Assembly: GCF_026262625.1 (NCBI RefSeq)
Contig: NZ_SHNN01000003.1
Span: 1-64,000 of the forward strand
DNA: 64,000 nucleotides
From: Candidatus Litorirhabdus singularis
GTDB taxonomy: Bacteria > Pseudomonadota > Gammaproteobacteria > Pseudomonadales > Halieaceae
Direction: 5' to 3'
The notes under the pieces are model-generated. The model saw nothing but the letters and a program-made list of their open reading frames with translations. It made no database searches and had not been told where the DNA came from. This document shows positions 34,194 through 44,282 of the stretch, piece by piece. A program made the translations under genes and the position numbers. Position 1 is the first letter of the stretch. Each line of letters opens with the position of its first letter.

Positions 34194-34324
34194 GGCGGCA
34201 AGTCTAAACCCGCAGCAGGCCAAACGCCAGTACCGGGCACATGAGTATTTTTTGCCACGGCCCCGCTCTGGTATGATGCGCCGATGCCAAGCCCCCGCCT
34301 GACCGTCAACTCCTGTACTCCCGT

Positions 34325-36322
34325 ATGAATGCCACACCTCCTTGGCAGGCCGCGCCCGCACCCGAATTAAACTGGGAGGGCGACCAACCACACTCGCCCC
34401 ACTTCGATGACTACTATTACTCAAGCGCAGACGGACTCGAAGAATCGCAGTACGTGTTTCTGCAAGGCAACGACTTACCCGCTGCCTGGCAACAACGCGC
34501 ACGTTTTACCATCGCTGAAACCGGGTTTGGCACCGGTCTCAACTTTCTTGCCGCCTGGCAGGCTTGGCAACAACAACCGGGACAGTGCCAAACCCTTCAC
34601 TACATCAGTTACGAAAAGTTTCCGCTGCGTCAGGCTGATCTGACCCGCGCGCTGCAGCATTGGACCCAATTAGAGCGCTTTACTCAGCCTCTGCTGGCCA
34701 CTTACCCGCCACCTTTACCCGGCTTGCACCGGCTCAGCTTTAACGGTGGTCAGGTGATACTTGATCTGGTCTTCGGGGACGTGCTGGAGGCCAGCAAAGA
34801 GCACTTACTGGACCCCAATTTGCGCATAGACTGCTGGTTTCTTGACGGTTTCACCCCCGCCCGCAATCCGGATATGTGGCAACCACAGCTCTATCAGCGT
34901 ATGGCACAACTGAGCGCCAATGGCGCCACTTTCGCCACGTTTACCGCTGCTGGCGAGGTAAGACGCGGTCTCAGCGAAGCCGGGTTCAGTGTCACCAAAG
35001 CATCGGGCTATGGCCCCAAACGCGAGGTGTGTCACGGGCAACTGCTGCAAACTGCTGCGCCGCGTCCGGAGTCGCCGGCCACCCCCTGGCACCACCACAA
35101 CCCCATTCAACCCAGAGTCCGCCATGCCATCGTATTAGGTGCAGGGCTGGCCGGCGCCACCGTCGCCGCCGCATTGGCGCGACGCGGCTGGCACGTCACT
35201 GTACTGGATGAAAACGAGGTTGCCAGCGGCGCCTCTGGCAATCGGCAGGGCGTTCTGTATACACGGCTCTCGCACCGCAGCTCGGACCTGAATAGTTTCT
35301 CTGTGCACAGTTACAGCTATGCAGTGCGCCTCTACCAAGCGCTGTTGGGCAGCGGAGCGCTGCAGTCTGGCAGCGACGGTGAACTCTGCGGCGCACTACA
35401 CGCCTTGGCCACCTGGGGCCCGAGCCACGAGTTGTTCGACACCGTGCAGTCCTTGCCAGAGCTGGTGCAATATCTAGACCCGGCAGCCAGCTCAGCAGCC
35501 ACTGGACTCGCCGATTCTCCCGCTGGACTCTGGTATCCGGGAGCTGGGTGGATGGAACCAGCTGGAATCTGCCGCGCATTGCTAAATAATCCACGAATCG
35601 AAATCCGGCAGCAGTGTGGGCCACTGTCACTGGCGGCGCAGCCTCAGGGCTGGGCTCTGTTAGATACCAACGGCACTGCTCAGGCCGAGGCAGAAATCGC
35701 CATTTTGGCCACTGGCATCAGCAGCAGTCAGTTCGCCGCCACCGACTGGCTGCCATTACAGAAAATCCGCGGCCAGACTACCGAACTGGCCAGCAGCGGG
35801 GACTTGCAGGAGTTGCGCAGCGTCATCTGTCACGATGGCTATATCGCACCAGCCAGCGCCAACAGTCACTGCATCGGTGCCACCTTTGATATTGATGATA
35901 CGGAATTGGCGCTACGTGCAGCAGATCACGAACGCAACCTGCAGGCACTGGAGCGCGCCCTGCCCGCTCTAAACCTCCGGCAAAACGCCAGGCAAGATTG
36001 GCAGGGACGGGTCGGATTTCGTTGCGCCAGCCCCGATTACCTGCCTATGGCAGGCCCGGTGCCAGATCGTGAAGCGTTTATCGACACCTTCGCCGCCTTA
36101 CGCCGCAACGCGCGCCGCGTGATTCCAGAGGCGGGGGCTTATCTGCCCGGCCTGTACCTGAGCACAGCCCACGGCTCGCGAGGGCTGACATCGACGCCGC
36201 TGACAGCGGAATTGCTGGCCGCACAAATTTGTAATGAGCCACTACCCGTCACTACCGCGCTGGCACGGGCGCTAAATCCGGCCCGCTTTTTGATCCGGGA
36301 CCTGTCCCGAAACCGTATCTAG
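34325..36322 (+). CDS. mnmC: Bifunctional tRNA mnm5s2U34 biosynthesis protein MnmC
   Basis: 665 residues, the full bifunctional length. The N-terminal SAM methyltransferase (MnmD) has ETGFGTGLNFL near residues 65-75 and a WFLDGFTPARNP segment. The C-terminal FAD domain starts with VLGAGLAGATVA near 270 and ends with a GLYLSTAHGSRG segment. It removes the carboxymethyl group from cmnm5U34 and methylates nm5U34 in certain tRNAs. It starts 131 nt from the divergent 160-residue gene. Confidence 0.95.
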   Translation: MNATPPWQAAPAPELNWEGDQPHSPHFDDYYYSSADGLEESQYVFLQGNDLPAAWQQRARFTIAETGFGTGLNFLAAWQAWQQQPGQCQTLHYISYEKFPLRQADLTRALQHWTQLERFTQPLLATYPPPLPGLHRLSFNGGQVILDLVFGDVLEASKEHLLDPNLRIDCWFLDGFTPARNPDMWQPQLYQRMAQLSANGATFATFTAAGEVRRGLSEAGFSVTKASGYGPKREVCHGQLLQTAAPRPESPATPWHHHNPIQPRVRHAIVLGAGLAGATVAAALARRGWHVTVLDENEVASGASGNRQGVLYTRLSHRSSDLNSFSVHSYSYAVRLYQALLGSGALQSGSDGELCGALHALATWGPSHELFDTVQSLPELVQYLDPAASSAATGLADSPAGLWYPGAGWMEPAGICRALLNNPRIEIRQQCGPLSLAAQPQGWALLDTNGTAQAEAEIAILATGISSSQFAATDWLPLQKIRGQTTELASSGDLQELRSVICHDGYIAPASANSHCIGATFDIDDTELALRAADHERNLQALERALPALNLRQNARQDWQGRVGFRCASPDYLPMAGPVPDREAFIDTFAALRRNARRVIPEAGAYLPGLYLSTAHGSRGLTSTPLTAELLAAQICNEPLPVTTALARALNPARFLIRDLSRNRI

Positions 36323-36401
36323 ACCGAGACTGTTACCACGGTTATGCCGGTAACGAAAACACGCTAGAATAGCCGCCCCTTGATAGAGAGTATGCCGCAG
36401 C

Positions 36402-39338
36402 ATGACCCAAGCCGAACCACAGAGCGCCTTCAAACTCGTTCGCAATGAGCACATTGATTCACTGAACCTGCAGGTGGAGCAATATGAGCATCGCGCCACG
36501 GGCAGCGTGCACTATCATCTGGCAGCAGAGAACAATGAGAACGTTTTCATGGTCGCCCTGCGCACCGTGCCTCACGATTCCACTGGCGTCGCTCACATAC
36601 TGGAGCACACGGCGCTGTGTGGCAGCGAAAAGTACCCGGTTCGCGACCCATTCTTTATGATGCTGCGACGCTCACTGAATACGTTTATGAACGCGTTTAC
36701 CAGCAGTGACTGGACCGCCTACCCGTTTGCCAGTCAGAACCGTAAGGATTTCAACAATCTGCTTGAGGTGTACATGGACGCGGTGTTCTTCTCGCGCCTG
36801 GACCCCCTGGACTTTGCCCAAGAAGGTCACCGTATTGAATTTGCTACACCGGGCGATACCAGTTCAGAGCTGGTCTACAAGGGTGTGGTGTTTAACGAGA
36901 TGAAAGGTGCCATGAGTTCGGTTACCAGCAGCCTCTGGCAGACCCTGTGCACGCATCTGTTTCCCAGCACCACTTACCACTACAACAGTGGCGGCGACCC
37001 GGCCTGCATACCCGACCTCAGCTATGAGGAACTGCAGGAGTTTTACCAAAGTCACTACCACCCCAGTAACGCCATCTTCATGACCTTTGGCGATATACCA
37101 GCTGCGGAGCACCACCAGCGCTTTGAAGAACTCGCTCTGTCACGCTTTGAGAAGCTGGACCAACGCATTCAAGTGCCTGCTGAGCAGCGTCTCCTGCAAC
37201 CGCTGCGTATCAGCGAAACCTATGCCTTTGACGACAGCGGCAGCACCGATGACAAAACCCATATTGTGGTGGGCTGGATGTTGGGCGAGAGCACCGACTT
37301 ACAACAACTACTGGAAGCACAGCTGCTCGCCAGCGTGTTACTGGACAACAGCGCTTCCCCGCTGCAACAGGCGCTGGAGAAGACCTCGCTGGGACAGGCT
37401 CCTTCACCCCTGGGTGGACTGGAGGACTCCATGCGCGAGATGGTCTTTGTGTGTGGCGTAGAAGGCAGTGAGCCTGAACATGTTGACGCGGTGGAAGCAC
37501 TGGTAATGGAAGTGCTGACTCAGGTAGCTGAGGAAGGAGTTGCCCCCAACCGGCTGGAAGCGGTGCTGCACCAGCTGGAATTACATCAGCGCGAGATCAG
37601 CGGTGACAGTTACCCCTATGGCCTGCAGTTGACCCTGACGGCGCTGGGCTGCGCCACCCATTACAGCGACCCCATTGCCGTGCTCAATTTGGACCCGGTA
37701 CTGGAGCAGTTGCAGCAACAGATCAAAGACCCCGACTACATCAAGGGACTGGCGCGCAAACTGCTGCTTGAAAACCCACACCGGGTGACATTGGTCATGA
37801 CCCCGGATCGCGAATTGTCGCAACAGCGCCAGCAAGCCGAGGCGGAGCGACTGGCAGTGATCAAGGCCGGACTGGACAACGATCAAACACAGGCCGTAGT
37901 GGATTTGGCGACAGCCTTGAGCCAGCGCCAGGAGCAGAAGGATGACGAGTCCATACTGCCGAAGGTAGAACTCTCTGACGTACCGGCAGCATTACCTGAG
38001 CTGGAGGCAAGCACCCGTGAAATAGCCGGTTTTGCCTGCACCAGTTATGGTCAGGGCACCAACGGCCTGGTCTATCAACAGGCGGTGGCACCGATGCCCG
38101 CGCTGGATCGGGAGAGCATGCAACTGTTGCCCTACTACAGCAATATTCTCACCGAAGTGGGCCTGGGCGACGCCGACTATCTCGATATACAGGATCGCCA
38201 GTCAGCCACCTGCGGCAGCATCAATGCCTTTACCAGCATGCGCGGTGGTGCTGACAACGAGCAGAATGTATCGGCCTGGCTGATACTGTCCGCCAAGGCA
38301 CTATTGCGTAATCAGAAGGAACAATCTCAACTGATGCGCGACACGCTGGAAAACGCCAGATTCGATGAATTGGATCGGATACGGGAACTGATTGCCCAAC
38401 AGCGCGCGCGTCGCGAGCAGTCTGTGACCGGCAATGGTCACGGTCTGGCAATGGCAGCGGCCAGCGCCGGCATGAGCCCCGCGGCACTGTTGAGCCATGA
38501 ACTCTCTGGTCTGGCCGGTATCCAGTCCACCAAAGCGCTGGATGATTCGCTGCGTGATGATACCGAGCTGGAAGCTTTCGCCGCACGCCTGCAGGTACTG
38601 CACCAGCGCTCGCAAAGCATGCCCCATCAGTTTTTGATTGTAGCGGAACAGGAACAACTGGACGGTGTGTGTGACACCAGCGCCTCGGTTTGGTCAGGCT
38701 TTAGTACCGATGACAACGCTGCTTGCTACCAGCCAGAGCCTTTCCGCGAACAGCGCCGTGAACTGTGGGTGGCCAACACCCAGGTCAATTTCTGCGCCAC
38801 CGCCTACCCCACCGTGGCGCTGGATCACCCTGATTCACCAGCCCTGTCGGTGCTGGGCGGCTTTCTGCGTAACGGCTATTTGCATCGTACTATTCGAGAA
38901 CAGGGCGGTGCCTACGGCGGCGGTGCTTCGCAGGATTCCAATATCGGCGCCTTCCGGTTTTACTCCTACCGCGATCCACGTCTGGTAGAGACCCTGACCG
39001 ATTTTGAGGCCGCTATCGAATGGATGATGAGTGAAATGCATGACGAAGACACCCTCGAGCAGGCTATCCTCGGTGTCATAGGCTCCCTGGACAAACCCAG
39101 CTCGCCGGCCGGTGAAGCCAAGCAGCATTTTCACAACAATCTGTTTGGACGTAGTCATGAGCTGCGCGAGCGTTTTCGCCAGCGCACACTGGACCTGACT
39201 CTGGAGGACTTACGTCGGGTTACCGATACCTACCTGCGTCAGGGACAAGTCAGCACCGCTGTTATCACCAGCCAAAGCACCGCCGATAGTCTGGGCAGTT
39301 TTATTGAGGAACGAGGTCTACGTACCCTAGAGCTGTAA
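36402..39338 (+). CDS. M16 metalloprotease, presequence-protease-like (PreP/M16C)
   Basis: 978 residues. The inverted zinc motif HILEH is at 65-69 in the first M16 domain, with the further glutamate in VVFNEMKG. The four-domain layout and M16C-associated middle section fit single-chain PreP/falcilysin-like peptidases. The C-terminal half keeps the Arg/Tyr-type segment GAYGGGA. No signal peptide, so cytoplasmic degradation of peptides is likely. It is followed by cpxR; the CpxR box overlaps its stop codon. Confidence 0.92.
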   Translation: MTQAEPQSAFKLVRNEHIDSLNLQVEQYEHRATGSVHYHLAAENNENVFMVALRTVPHDSTGVAHILEHTALCGSEKYPVRDPFFMMLRRSLNTFMNAFTSSDWTAYPFASQNRKDFNNLLEVYMDAVFFSRLDPLDFAQEGHRIEFATPGDTSSELVYKGVVFNEMKGAMSSVTSSLWQTLCTHLFPSTTYHYNSGGDPACIPDLSYEELQEFYQSHYHPSNAIFMTFGDIPAAEHHQRFEELALSRFEKLDQRIQVPAEQRLLQPLRISETYAFDDSGSTDDKTHIVVGWMLGESTDLQQLLEAQLLASVLLDNSASPLQQALEKTSLGQAPSPLGGLEDSMREMVFVCGVEGSEPEHVDAVEALVMEVLTQVAEEGVAPNRLEAVLHQLELHQREISGDSYPYGLQLTLTALGCATHYSDPIAVLNLDPVLEQLQQQIKDPDYIKGLARKLLLENPHRVTLVMTPDRELSQQRQQAEAERLAVIKAGLDNDQTQAVVDLATALSQRQEQKDDESILPKVELSDVPAALPELEASTREIAGFACTSYGQGTNGLVYQQAVAPMPALDRESMQLLPYYSNILTEVGLGDADYLDIQDRQSATCGSINAFTSMRGGADNEQNVSAWLILSAKALLRNQKEQSQLMRDTLENARFDELDRIRELIAQQRARREQSVTGNGHGLAMAAASAGMSPAALLSHELSGLAGIQSTKALDDSLRDDTELEAFAARLQVLHQRSQSMPHQFLIVAEQEQLDGVCDTSASVWSGFSTDDNAACYQPEPFREQRRELWVANTQVNFCATAYPTVALDHPDSPALSVLGGFLRNGYLHRTIREQGGAYGGGASQDSNIGAFRFYSYRDPRLVETLTDFEAAIEWMMSEMHDEDTLEQAILGVIGSLDKPSSPAGEAKQHFHNNLFGRSHELRERFRQRTLDLTLEDLRRVTDTYLRQGQVSTAVITSQSTADSLGSFIEERGLRTLEL

Positions 39339-39349
39339 AGAAATGTAAA
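39335..39349 (+). promoter_or_regulatory. CpxR box upstream of cpxRA
   Basis: GTAAA-GAAAT-GTAAA is an exact match to the CpxR consensus GTAAA-N5-GTAAA. It lies 62 nt upstream of the cpxR start and overlaps the stop codon of the M16 protease gene. It suggests positive autoregulation of cpxRA. Confidence 0.75.
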
Positions 39350-39410
39350 GTTAGTTTCGCTCCGGGTAATGCCGGATGACAAGCAGCCCAGGCTTGTTCA
39401 AACTGTGTGC

Positions 39411-40103
39411 ATGGAATCACGCATACTGATCATCGACGACGACAAGGAGCTCTGCGCCCTGCTGGCAGAGTTTCTGACTCTGGAAGGTTTCAACGTCAGC
39501 AGCGTGCACGATGGCGCTGACAGCATTGAACTGTGCCGAACTGAAAGCTTCAGCGCGATTGTGCTGGACGTCATGCTGCCGCGCGTACAGGGCTTTGATG
39601 TACTGCGCAGGCTGCGCGAATTCTCTGAGACCCCCGTGATCATGTTAACCGCCCGCGGCGATGCCACCGACCGCATTGTTGGCCTGGAAATGGGCGCCGA
39701 CGACTATCTCCCCAAACCCTGTAACCCCCGCGAATTGGCCGCGCGCCTGCGCGCAGTACTGCGACGCAGTGATCACCGCGGCAGTGAACCCAAGCGCGGA
39801 CTGCTTGAGTGCGAAGATCTGCGACTCAACCCGGCAGATCGTAGCGTCCACTTTGCCGATGAGGCACTCAAGCTGACCACCGCTGAGTTTAATGTGCTGG
39901 CCGTACTCATGGAGCGAGCAGGCACCGTGGTAGACAAGGAAACCCTGTCGCAGCAGGCTCTGGGGCGCGCACTCACCGCCTATGATCGCAGTATCGATGT
40001 GCATATCAGTAACCTGCGTAAGAAGATCCCCGAACAGCAGCGTGAGCTGATCATGAGCGTGCGCGGCGTCGGCTATCAACTGACGCTGTCGAGCGCGAAC
40101 TAA
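39411..40103 (+). CDS. cpxR: CpxR-type response regulator (OmpR family)
   Basis: 230 residues. Receiver domain with acidic pocket IIDDDKE, phosphoacceptor Asp in IVLDVMLP near residue 51, and conserved Lys in YLPKPCNPREL. The C-terminal winged helix has the TTAEFNVL and SIDVHISNLRKK segments seen in CpxR. The ATG at 39411 gives the standard start directly before the receiver. It activates envelope-stress genes. Its TAA overlaps the ATG of the sensor gene (TAATG), and a perfect CpxR box lies upstream. Confidence 0.92.
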   Translation: MESRILIIDDDKELCALLAEFLTLEGFNVSSVHDGADSIELCRTESFSAIVLDVMLPRVQGFDVLRRLREFSETPVIMLTARGDATDRIVGLEMGADDYLPKPCNPRELAARLRAVLRRSDHRGSEPKRGLLECEDLRLNPADRSVHFADEALKLTTAEFNVLAVLMERAGTVVDKETLSQQALGRALTAYDRSIDVHISNLRKKIPEQQRELIMSVRGVGYQLTLSSAN

Positions 40104-41602
40104 TGCTAAATCTGTTTACGCGCATTTTTCTCGCCATTTGGCTCGCCATGATCGCTATCACGGGCAGCTGGATGCTGGCCGCGCGCTACTTCAGTCCCGA
40201 TGTACCTGAGCTCTCCGCTGCAGAAACGCCACGTGACTTTGACTATCACCGTGGCCCACCCGACGCCAACCGCGGTCCGAAAAGTGGTGAGCAGAGGCCC
40301 CCCGAGCATCTAAGACCCCGTTCCCGCCAAGTAATGGAAACTGAAACAGCCGGCCATGCTGACAAGCTGACGCCCAGGCAGAAGCGGCCACACCTCCGAC
40401 CGCCGCGGGAAACCTTCAGAATTCTGTACTCGCTGCAAAACGCTCCTGAGGCTTCATTGCAGGATACGCTGGAAAGAATTGAACAGAAGTCTGGGCTGCA
40501 AGTGTTCCTGTTCAACACACAGCAACAGGAGATCTTTGGCCGCAGCGCTCTCCCGGGCACCAAAGACATACTCAATCAGCTGCAGGGCTACCGCCGCAGA
40601 GCGGCGATCCCCACAGCAGACTACACGCTGTTCGGGCAGGAAATTTATCGACCACAGCGCGGACAGCTAACCGTGGTTATCGCCGCCAGACCGCCTGCCT
40701 CTGCGCTACTGCGAGTAATTACCGAACATCTCTGGCTACGCCTACTACTGGCTGTGCTTATCAGTGGACTGATTAGTTACGCGGTAGCGCGTTATCTGAC
40801 CCGGCCGCTACGGCAACTTCAACAGGCGTCGCAGCAACTTGCACAGGGCGCACTGGACACGCGCATTCCCGTACCAATCTCCGGCGGTGGCGAAACCTCA
40901 GCTCTGGGCCGCAGCTTTAACAGTATGGCCGCCCAGCTGCAGGAGCAGATCGAAACCCAACAACGACTGCTACGCGATGTTTCCCATGAACTGCGTTCGC
41001 CACTGGCGCGCATGCGGGTGGCGCTCGCACTGGGAGAGACGTCGCCGCAACAAGCGGCTAAACAGATGCAGCGGCTAGAAAAAGAGGTGACGCGACTGGA
41101 CGAACTGGTTGGTCAGTTACTAGCTGTGCCTGCAGGCAGGCTGGTGCTGGAGGATAGTATTGATCTGGTCGGATTACTCACCGAGCTGTGCGAAGATATT
41201 GGCTTTGAAGCCGCCAGCAGTAACAAGGCCTGCAGGTTTACCACGAGTCTTGAAGAGGCCGTAGTACTTACACACACAGACTTACTGAAGAAGGCCTTCG
41301 AGAATGTCACCCGCAATGCGCTGACCTATACCGCACCCCACTCCACTATCGAGGTTGCGCTAGAACGAGACGGCGACGCTTATCAAGTCACCGTGACCGA
41401 TCAGGGGCAGGGTATTCCCGAGGCCGCTCTGGAGCACATATTCGAAGCCTTTTATCGGGTGGATGATGCACGCCAGCGCGAAACCGGAGGTTATGGCCTG
41501 GGCCTCTCCATTGCCAGCCGTGCCGTGCACCAACACGGAGGCAGCATCCGCGCCGAGAATACCGGCAGTGGCCTGCGCGTTACTTTATTAATACCGGCCT
41601 GA
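40103..41602 (+). CDS. cpxA: CpxA-type sensor histidine kinase
   Basis: 499 residues. TM1 about 8-25, a periplasmic segment of about 175 residues, TM2 near 205-225, HAMP, then HisKA with the phosphoryl histidine in DVSHELRSPLAR and an ATPase domain with N-box NVTRNALTY and GGYGLGLS. It senses envelope stress and phosphorylates CpxR, and is start-stop overlapped with cpxR. Odd feature: the first half of the periplasmic part is very rich in Pro, Arg and Lys (about residues 48-105), unlike the compact CpxA sensor I know. No cpxP is adjacent. Confidence 0.9.
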   Translation: MLNLFTRIFLAIWLAMIAITGSWMLAARYFSPDVPELSAAETPRDFDYHRGPPDANRGPKSGEQRPPEHLRPRSRQVMETETAGHADKLTPRQKRPHLRPPRETFRILYSLQNAPEASLQDTLERIEQKSGLQVFLFNTQQQEIFGRSALPGTKDILNQLQGYRRRAAIPTADYTLFGQEIYRPQRGQLTVVIAARPPASALLRVITEHLWLRLLLAVLISGLISYAVARYLTRPLRQLQQASQQLAQGALDTRIPVPISGGGETSALGRSFNSMAAQLQEQIETQQRLLRDVSHELRSPLARMRVALALGETSPQQAAKQMQRLEKEVTRLDELVGQLLAVPAGRLVLEDSIDLVGLLTELCEDIGFEAASSNKACRFTTSLEEAVVLTHTDLLKKAFENVTRNALTYTAPHSTIEVALERDGDAYQVTVTDQGQGIPEAALEHIFEAFYRVDDARQRETGGYGLGLSIASRAVHQHGGSIRAENTGSGLRVTLLIPA

Positions 41603-41634
41603 GCAGCTCGCTAAACCCATGAGCGGTCAATTCC

Positions 41635-44274
41635 TCAGCCCGTATTGCGCATACCCGCGGCGATACCCGCAATAGTCACCATGATGGCCTGTTCCAAAAA
41701 TGGCTCTGACTGCGCTCTATTGCGCTGCAGCAATTCCGCCTGCAGATAGTTAAGCGGGTCTGTATAAATATCACGCAACTGCAGTGATTGACGCACCCAG
41801 GGCTCGCTATTGAGCAGCTTGTCTTGACCCGCAATATTCAACACGGTGCTGCAATCAGCCGCCAATTGCTCACGCAGGCGTTCGCCAATATGGCGCCACT
41901 CAGGTGGTACCAGACGCCCGTCGTAAAAAGCGGAAAGACCGCTATCGGACTTGGCGTAAACCATTTCTAACATCGAAATACGGGCTGCAAAGAAAGGCCA
42001 CTCCCGGACCATCGCTCGCAGCGTATCGCCCTCGCCACGTTCCAGTGACATTTGCAGTGCCGCACCAGCACCAAGCCAGGCCGGCAGCATGAGCCGGTTC
42101 TGCGACCAGGCAAAAATCCAGGGAATTGCGCGCAGGCTTTCAATGCCACCACCGCCACCGCGACGTGCAGGGCGCGAACCCAGCGGCAACTTGGCCAGCT
42201 CCTGCTCAGGAGTCGCGTGCCTGAAGTAGGGCACAAAATCGGGTTCTTCGCGCACCACAGCACGATAGGCAGCACAGGAATCAGCCGACATTTTCTCCAT
42301 CAGCGCACGCCACTCTGCGCGCGGCTCTGGTGGAGTCATCAAATTGGCTCGACAAATCGCGGTGGTGTACAGAGCCAGCGTCTTAATTGCCAACGAGGTC
42401 CAGCCCAGCTTGGCGCGAATCATTTCGCCCTGCTCAGTAACCCGCAAACCATTGCGCAATGAGCCTGGCGGTTGCGATAACAAGGCAGCGTGTGCAGGGG
42501 CGCCACCGCGACCAATACTGCCGCCCCGGCCATGAAACAGCGTCAACTTAACGTCGTGCTCCTCGCATATCGCTAACAGCGATTCCTGAGCCGTATACTG
42601 GGCCCAACTTGCGGCCAGTACACCTGCGTCCTTGGCCGAGTCGGAGTAACCGATCATGACCATCAGTTCGCCCTTGATGGTGTCTTTATACCAAGGCTGC
42701 GACAGCAGCTGCGAAACAATGTCACGAGCCCGCGACAAGTCATCGAGGGTTTCAAATAGCGGTACCACTGGCACCTCAAAGTCGCAGCCCGCTTCACGCA
42801 ACAAAAGCTGCACGGCCAAAACGTCAGACGGCTGACGGGCCATCGAAATCACATACGCTGCCAAGGCTGAGGGCGGCTGGGCGGCGACCACCGCACAGGT
42901 AGCCAAAACTTCAGCGACATCTTCTGACGGCTGCCAACGCTGGGGAATCAAAGGTCGACGATTGCCAAGCTGCTCCAACAGAAAGCTCTGCTTTTGCGCC
43001 TCATCCCAGTCTTCATAGCGGCCCAATTCCAGATACTCGGTGAGCTCGGCGAAGACCTGAGTATGTCTGGCACTGTCCTGACGCACATCGTGACGCACCA
43101 GATGTAGACCAAAGCAACGTACCTTGCGCAGCAGGTCCAATAAGGCGCCCTCTGCTACAAGGCCCATACCGCATTCATGCAGTGAGGTATAACAGGTATG
43201 TAGCGGCTGCCACAGCTGATCGACATCGGTAAAGATGTCCTCATCTTCGATGGGCTGAGACTCCAGCTGCAGTTCAATGGCAGCACGGGTGCGCCGCATA
43301 CGGTCACGCAGGTCGCGCAGCAAAACCCGATACGGTTCGCGCGCCTCACCCACCAGCGCATGCACATCAGCATTGGCGGCAGTCATCGACAGTTCTTCTA
43401 CCAAAGCAATGAGGTCACCCAGATAGAGATCGGCCGCCTGCCAGCGACTCAGCAACAGCACTTCCTCGGTTATATCAGCTGTAACATTCGGGTTACCGTC
43501 GCGATCGCCGCCCATCCAGGAAACAAATGTCACCGGCGCTGCATCCAACGGCAAGTGCACACCACAGGCGTCAAACAGTGCCAAATCAAGACGGCGCAGG
43601 TATTCCGGCACCGCATGCCAGAGAGAGTCTTCCACGACCGCAAAGCCCCACTTGGCCTCGTCTACTGGAGACGGTCTGGACGCACGAAAATCATCGCCAA
43701 ACCAGATCTGGGTCACCAGTTCGCGCAGCCGCTTTTGCAGCTTGTCCCGCTCGCGATCGGTCAGTCCACTAAGCTCCAATTGGCTCAGACAGCCACGGAT
43801 TTCACTGTGTTTATGAATCAAGGTACGGCGCATGATTTCAGTGGGGTGCGCAGTTAATACCAGCTCAATTTTTAGCTCCGCGATGGCACCGTGCAGAGCA
43901 TCAGCGCTAGCACCCTCTTCCAACAATTCACCAAAACCACTGGCGAGCGTCTCTGAAGCCGAGAACAGGGGCGCCATCTCGCGCGACACGGTATGGTGTT
44001 GATCGGCGATATTGGCCAGGCTTAAAAACTGACTAAAGGCCCGCGCTACCGGCACCAACTGCTCGTTACTAAGACCCCGCAATAGCACCAGCAACTGCTC
44101 ACCGGCCTCTGTCTCGCCGTCACGTGCTGCGCGTGACAAGGTACGTATCTGCTCTACCAGCGCCAACAGCTCAGGCCCCTGAGCCTGAGAGATCGTCTCA
44201 CCCAACAAACTACCGAGCGCACTAACATTACTGCGCAGGCTGGTGTAATCAGGATCCGCCGCTGGAATTTTCAT
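41635..44274 (-). CDS. ppc: Phosphoenolpyruvate carboxylase
   Basis: 879 residues, the standard bacterial length. Makes oxaloacetate from PEP and bicarbonate. The catalytic His segment VLTAHPTEIMRR is near residue 150, and the glycine-rich loop FHGRGGSIGRGGAP with the second catalytic segment is near 590. The C-terminus ends in MRNTG, as is conserved in the family. The ATG at 44274 is 8 nt after the gap stop; a GTG 18 nt upstream would overlap gap. Being fourth in an operon behind eda and gap, it links sugar-acid catabolism to anaplerosis and may share HexR control. Confidence 0.96.
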   Translation of the reverse strand: MKIPAADPDYTSLRSNVSALGSLLGETISQAQGPELLALVEQIRTLSRAARDGETEAGEQLLVLLRGLSNEQLVPVARAFSQFLSLANIADQHHTVSREMAPLFSASETLASGFGELLEEGASADALHGAIAELKIELVLTAHPTEIMRRTLIHKHSEIRGCLSQLELSGLTDRERDKLQKRLRELVTQIWFGDDFRASRPSPVDEAKWGFAVVEDSLWHAVPEYLRRLDLALFDACGVHLPLDAAPVTFVSWMGGDRDGNPNVTADITEEVLLLSRWQAADLYLGDLIALVEELSMTAANADVHALVGEAREPYRVLLRDLRDRMRRTRAAIELQLESQPIEDEDIFTDVDQLWQPLHTCYTSLHECGMGLVAEGALLDLLRKVRCFGLHLVRHDVRQDSARHTQVFAELTEYLELGRYEDWDEAQKQSFLLEQLGNRRPLIPQRWQPSEDVAEVLATCAVVAAQPPSALAAYVISMARQPSDVLAVQLLLREAGCDFEVPVVPLFETLDDLSRARDIVSQLLSQPWYKDTIKGELMVMIGYSDSAKDAGVLAASWAQYTAQESLLAICEEHDVKLTLFHGRGGSIGRGGAPAHAALLSQPPGSLRNGLRVTEQGEMIRAKLGWTSLAIKTLALYTTAICRANLMTPPEPRAEWRALMEKMSADSCAAYRAVVREEPDFVPYFRHATPEQELAKLPLGSRPARRGGGGGIESLRAIPWIFAWSQNRLMLPAWLGAGAALQMSLERGEGDTLRAMVREWPFFAARISMLEMVYAKSDSGLSAFYDGRLVPPEWRHIGERLREQLAADCSTVLNIAGQDKLLNSEPWVRQSLQLRDIYTDPLNYLQAELLQRNRAQSEPFLEQAIMVTIAGIAAGMRNTG

Positions 44275-44282
44275 AGCGCCCG

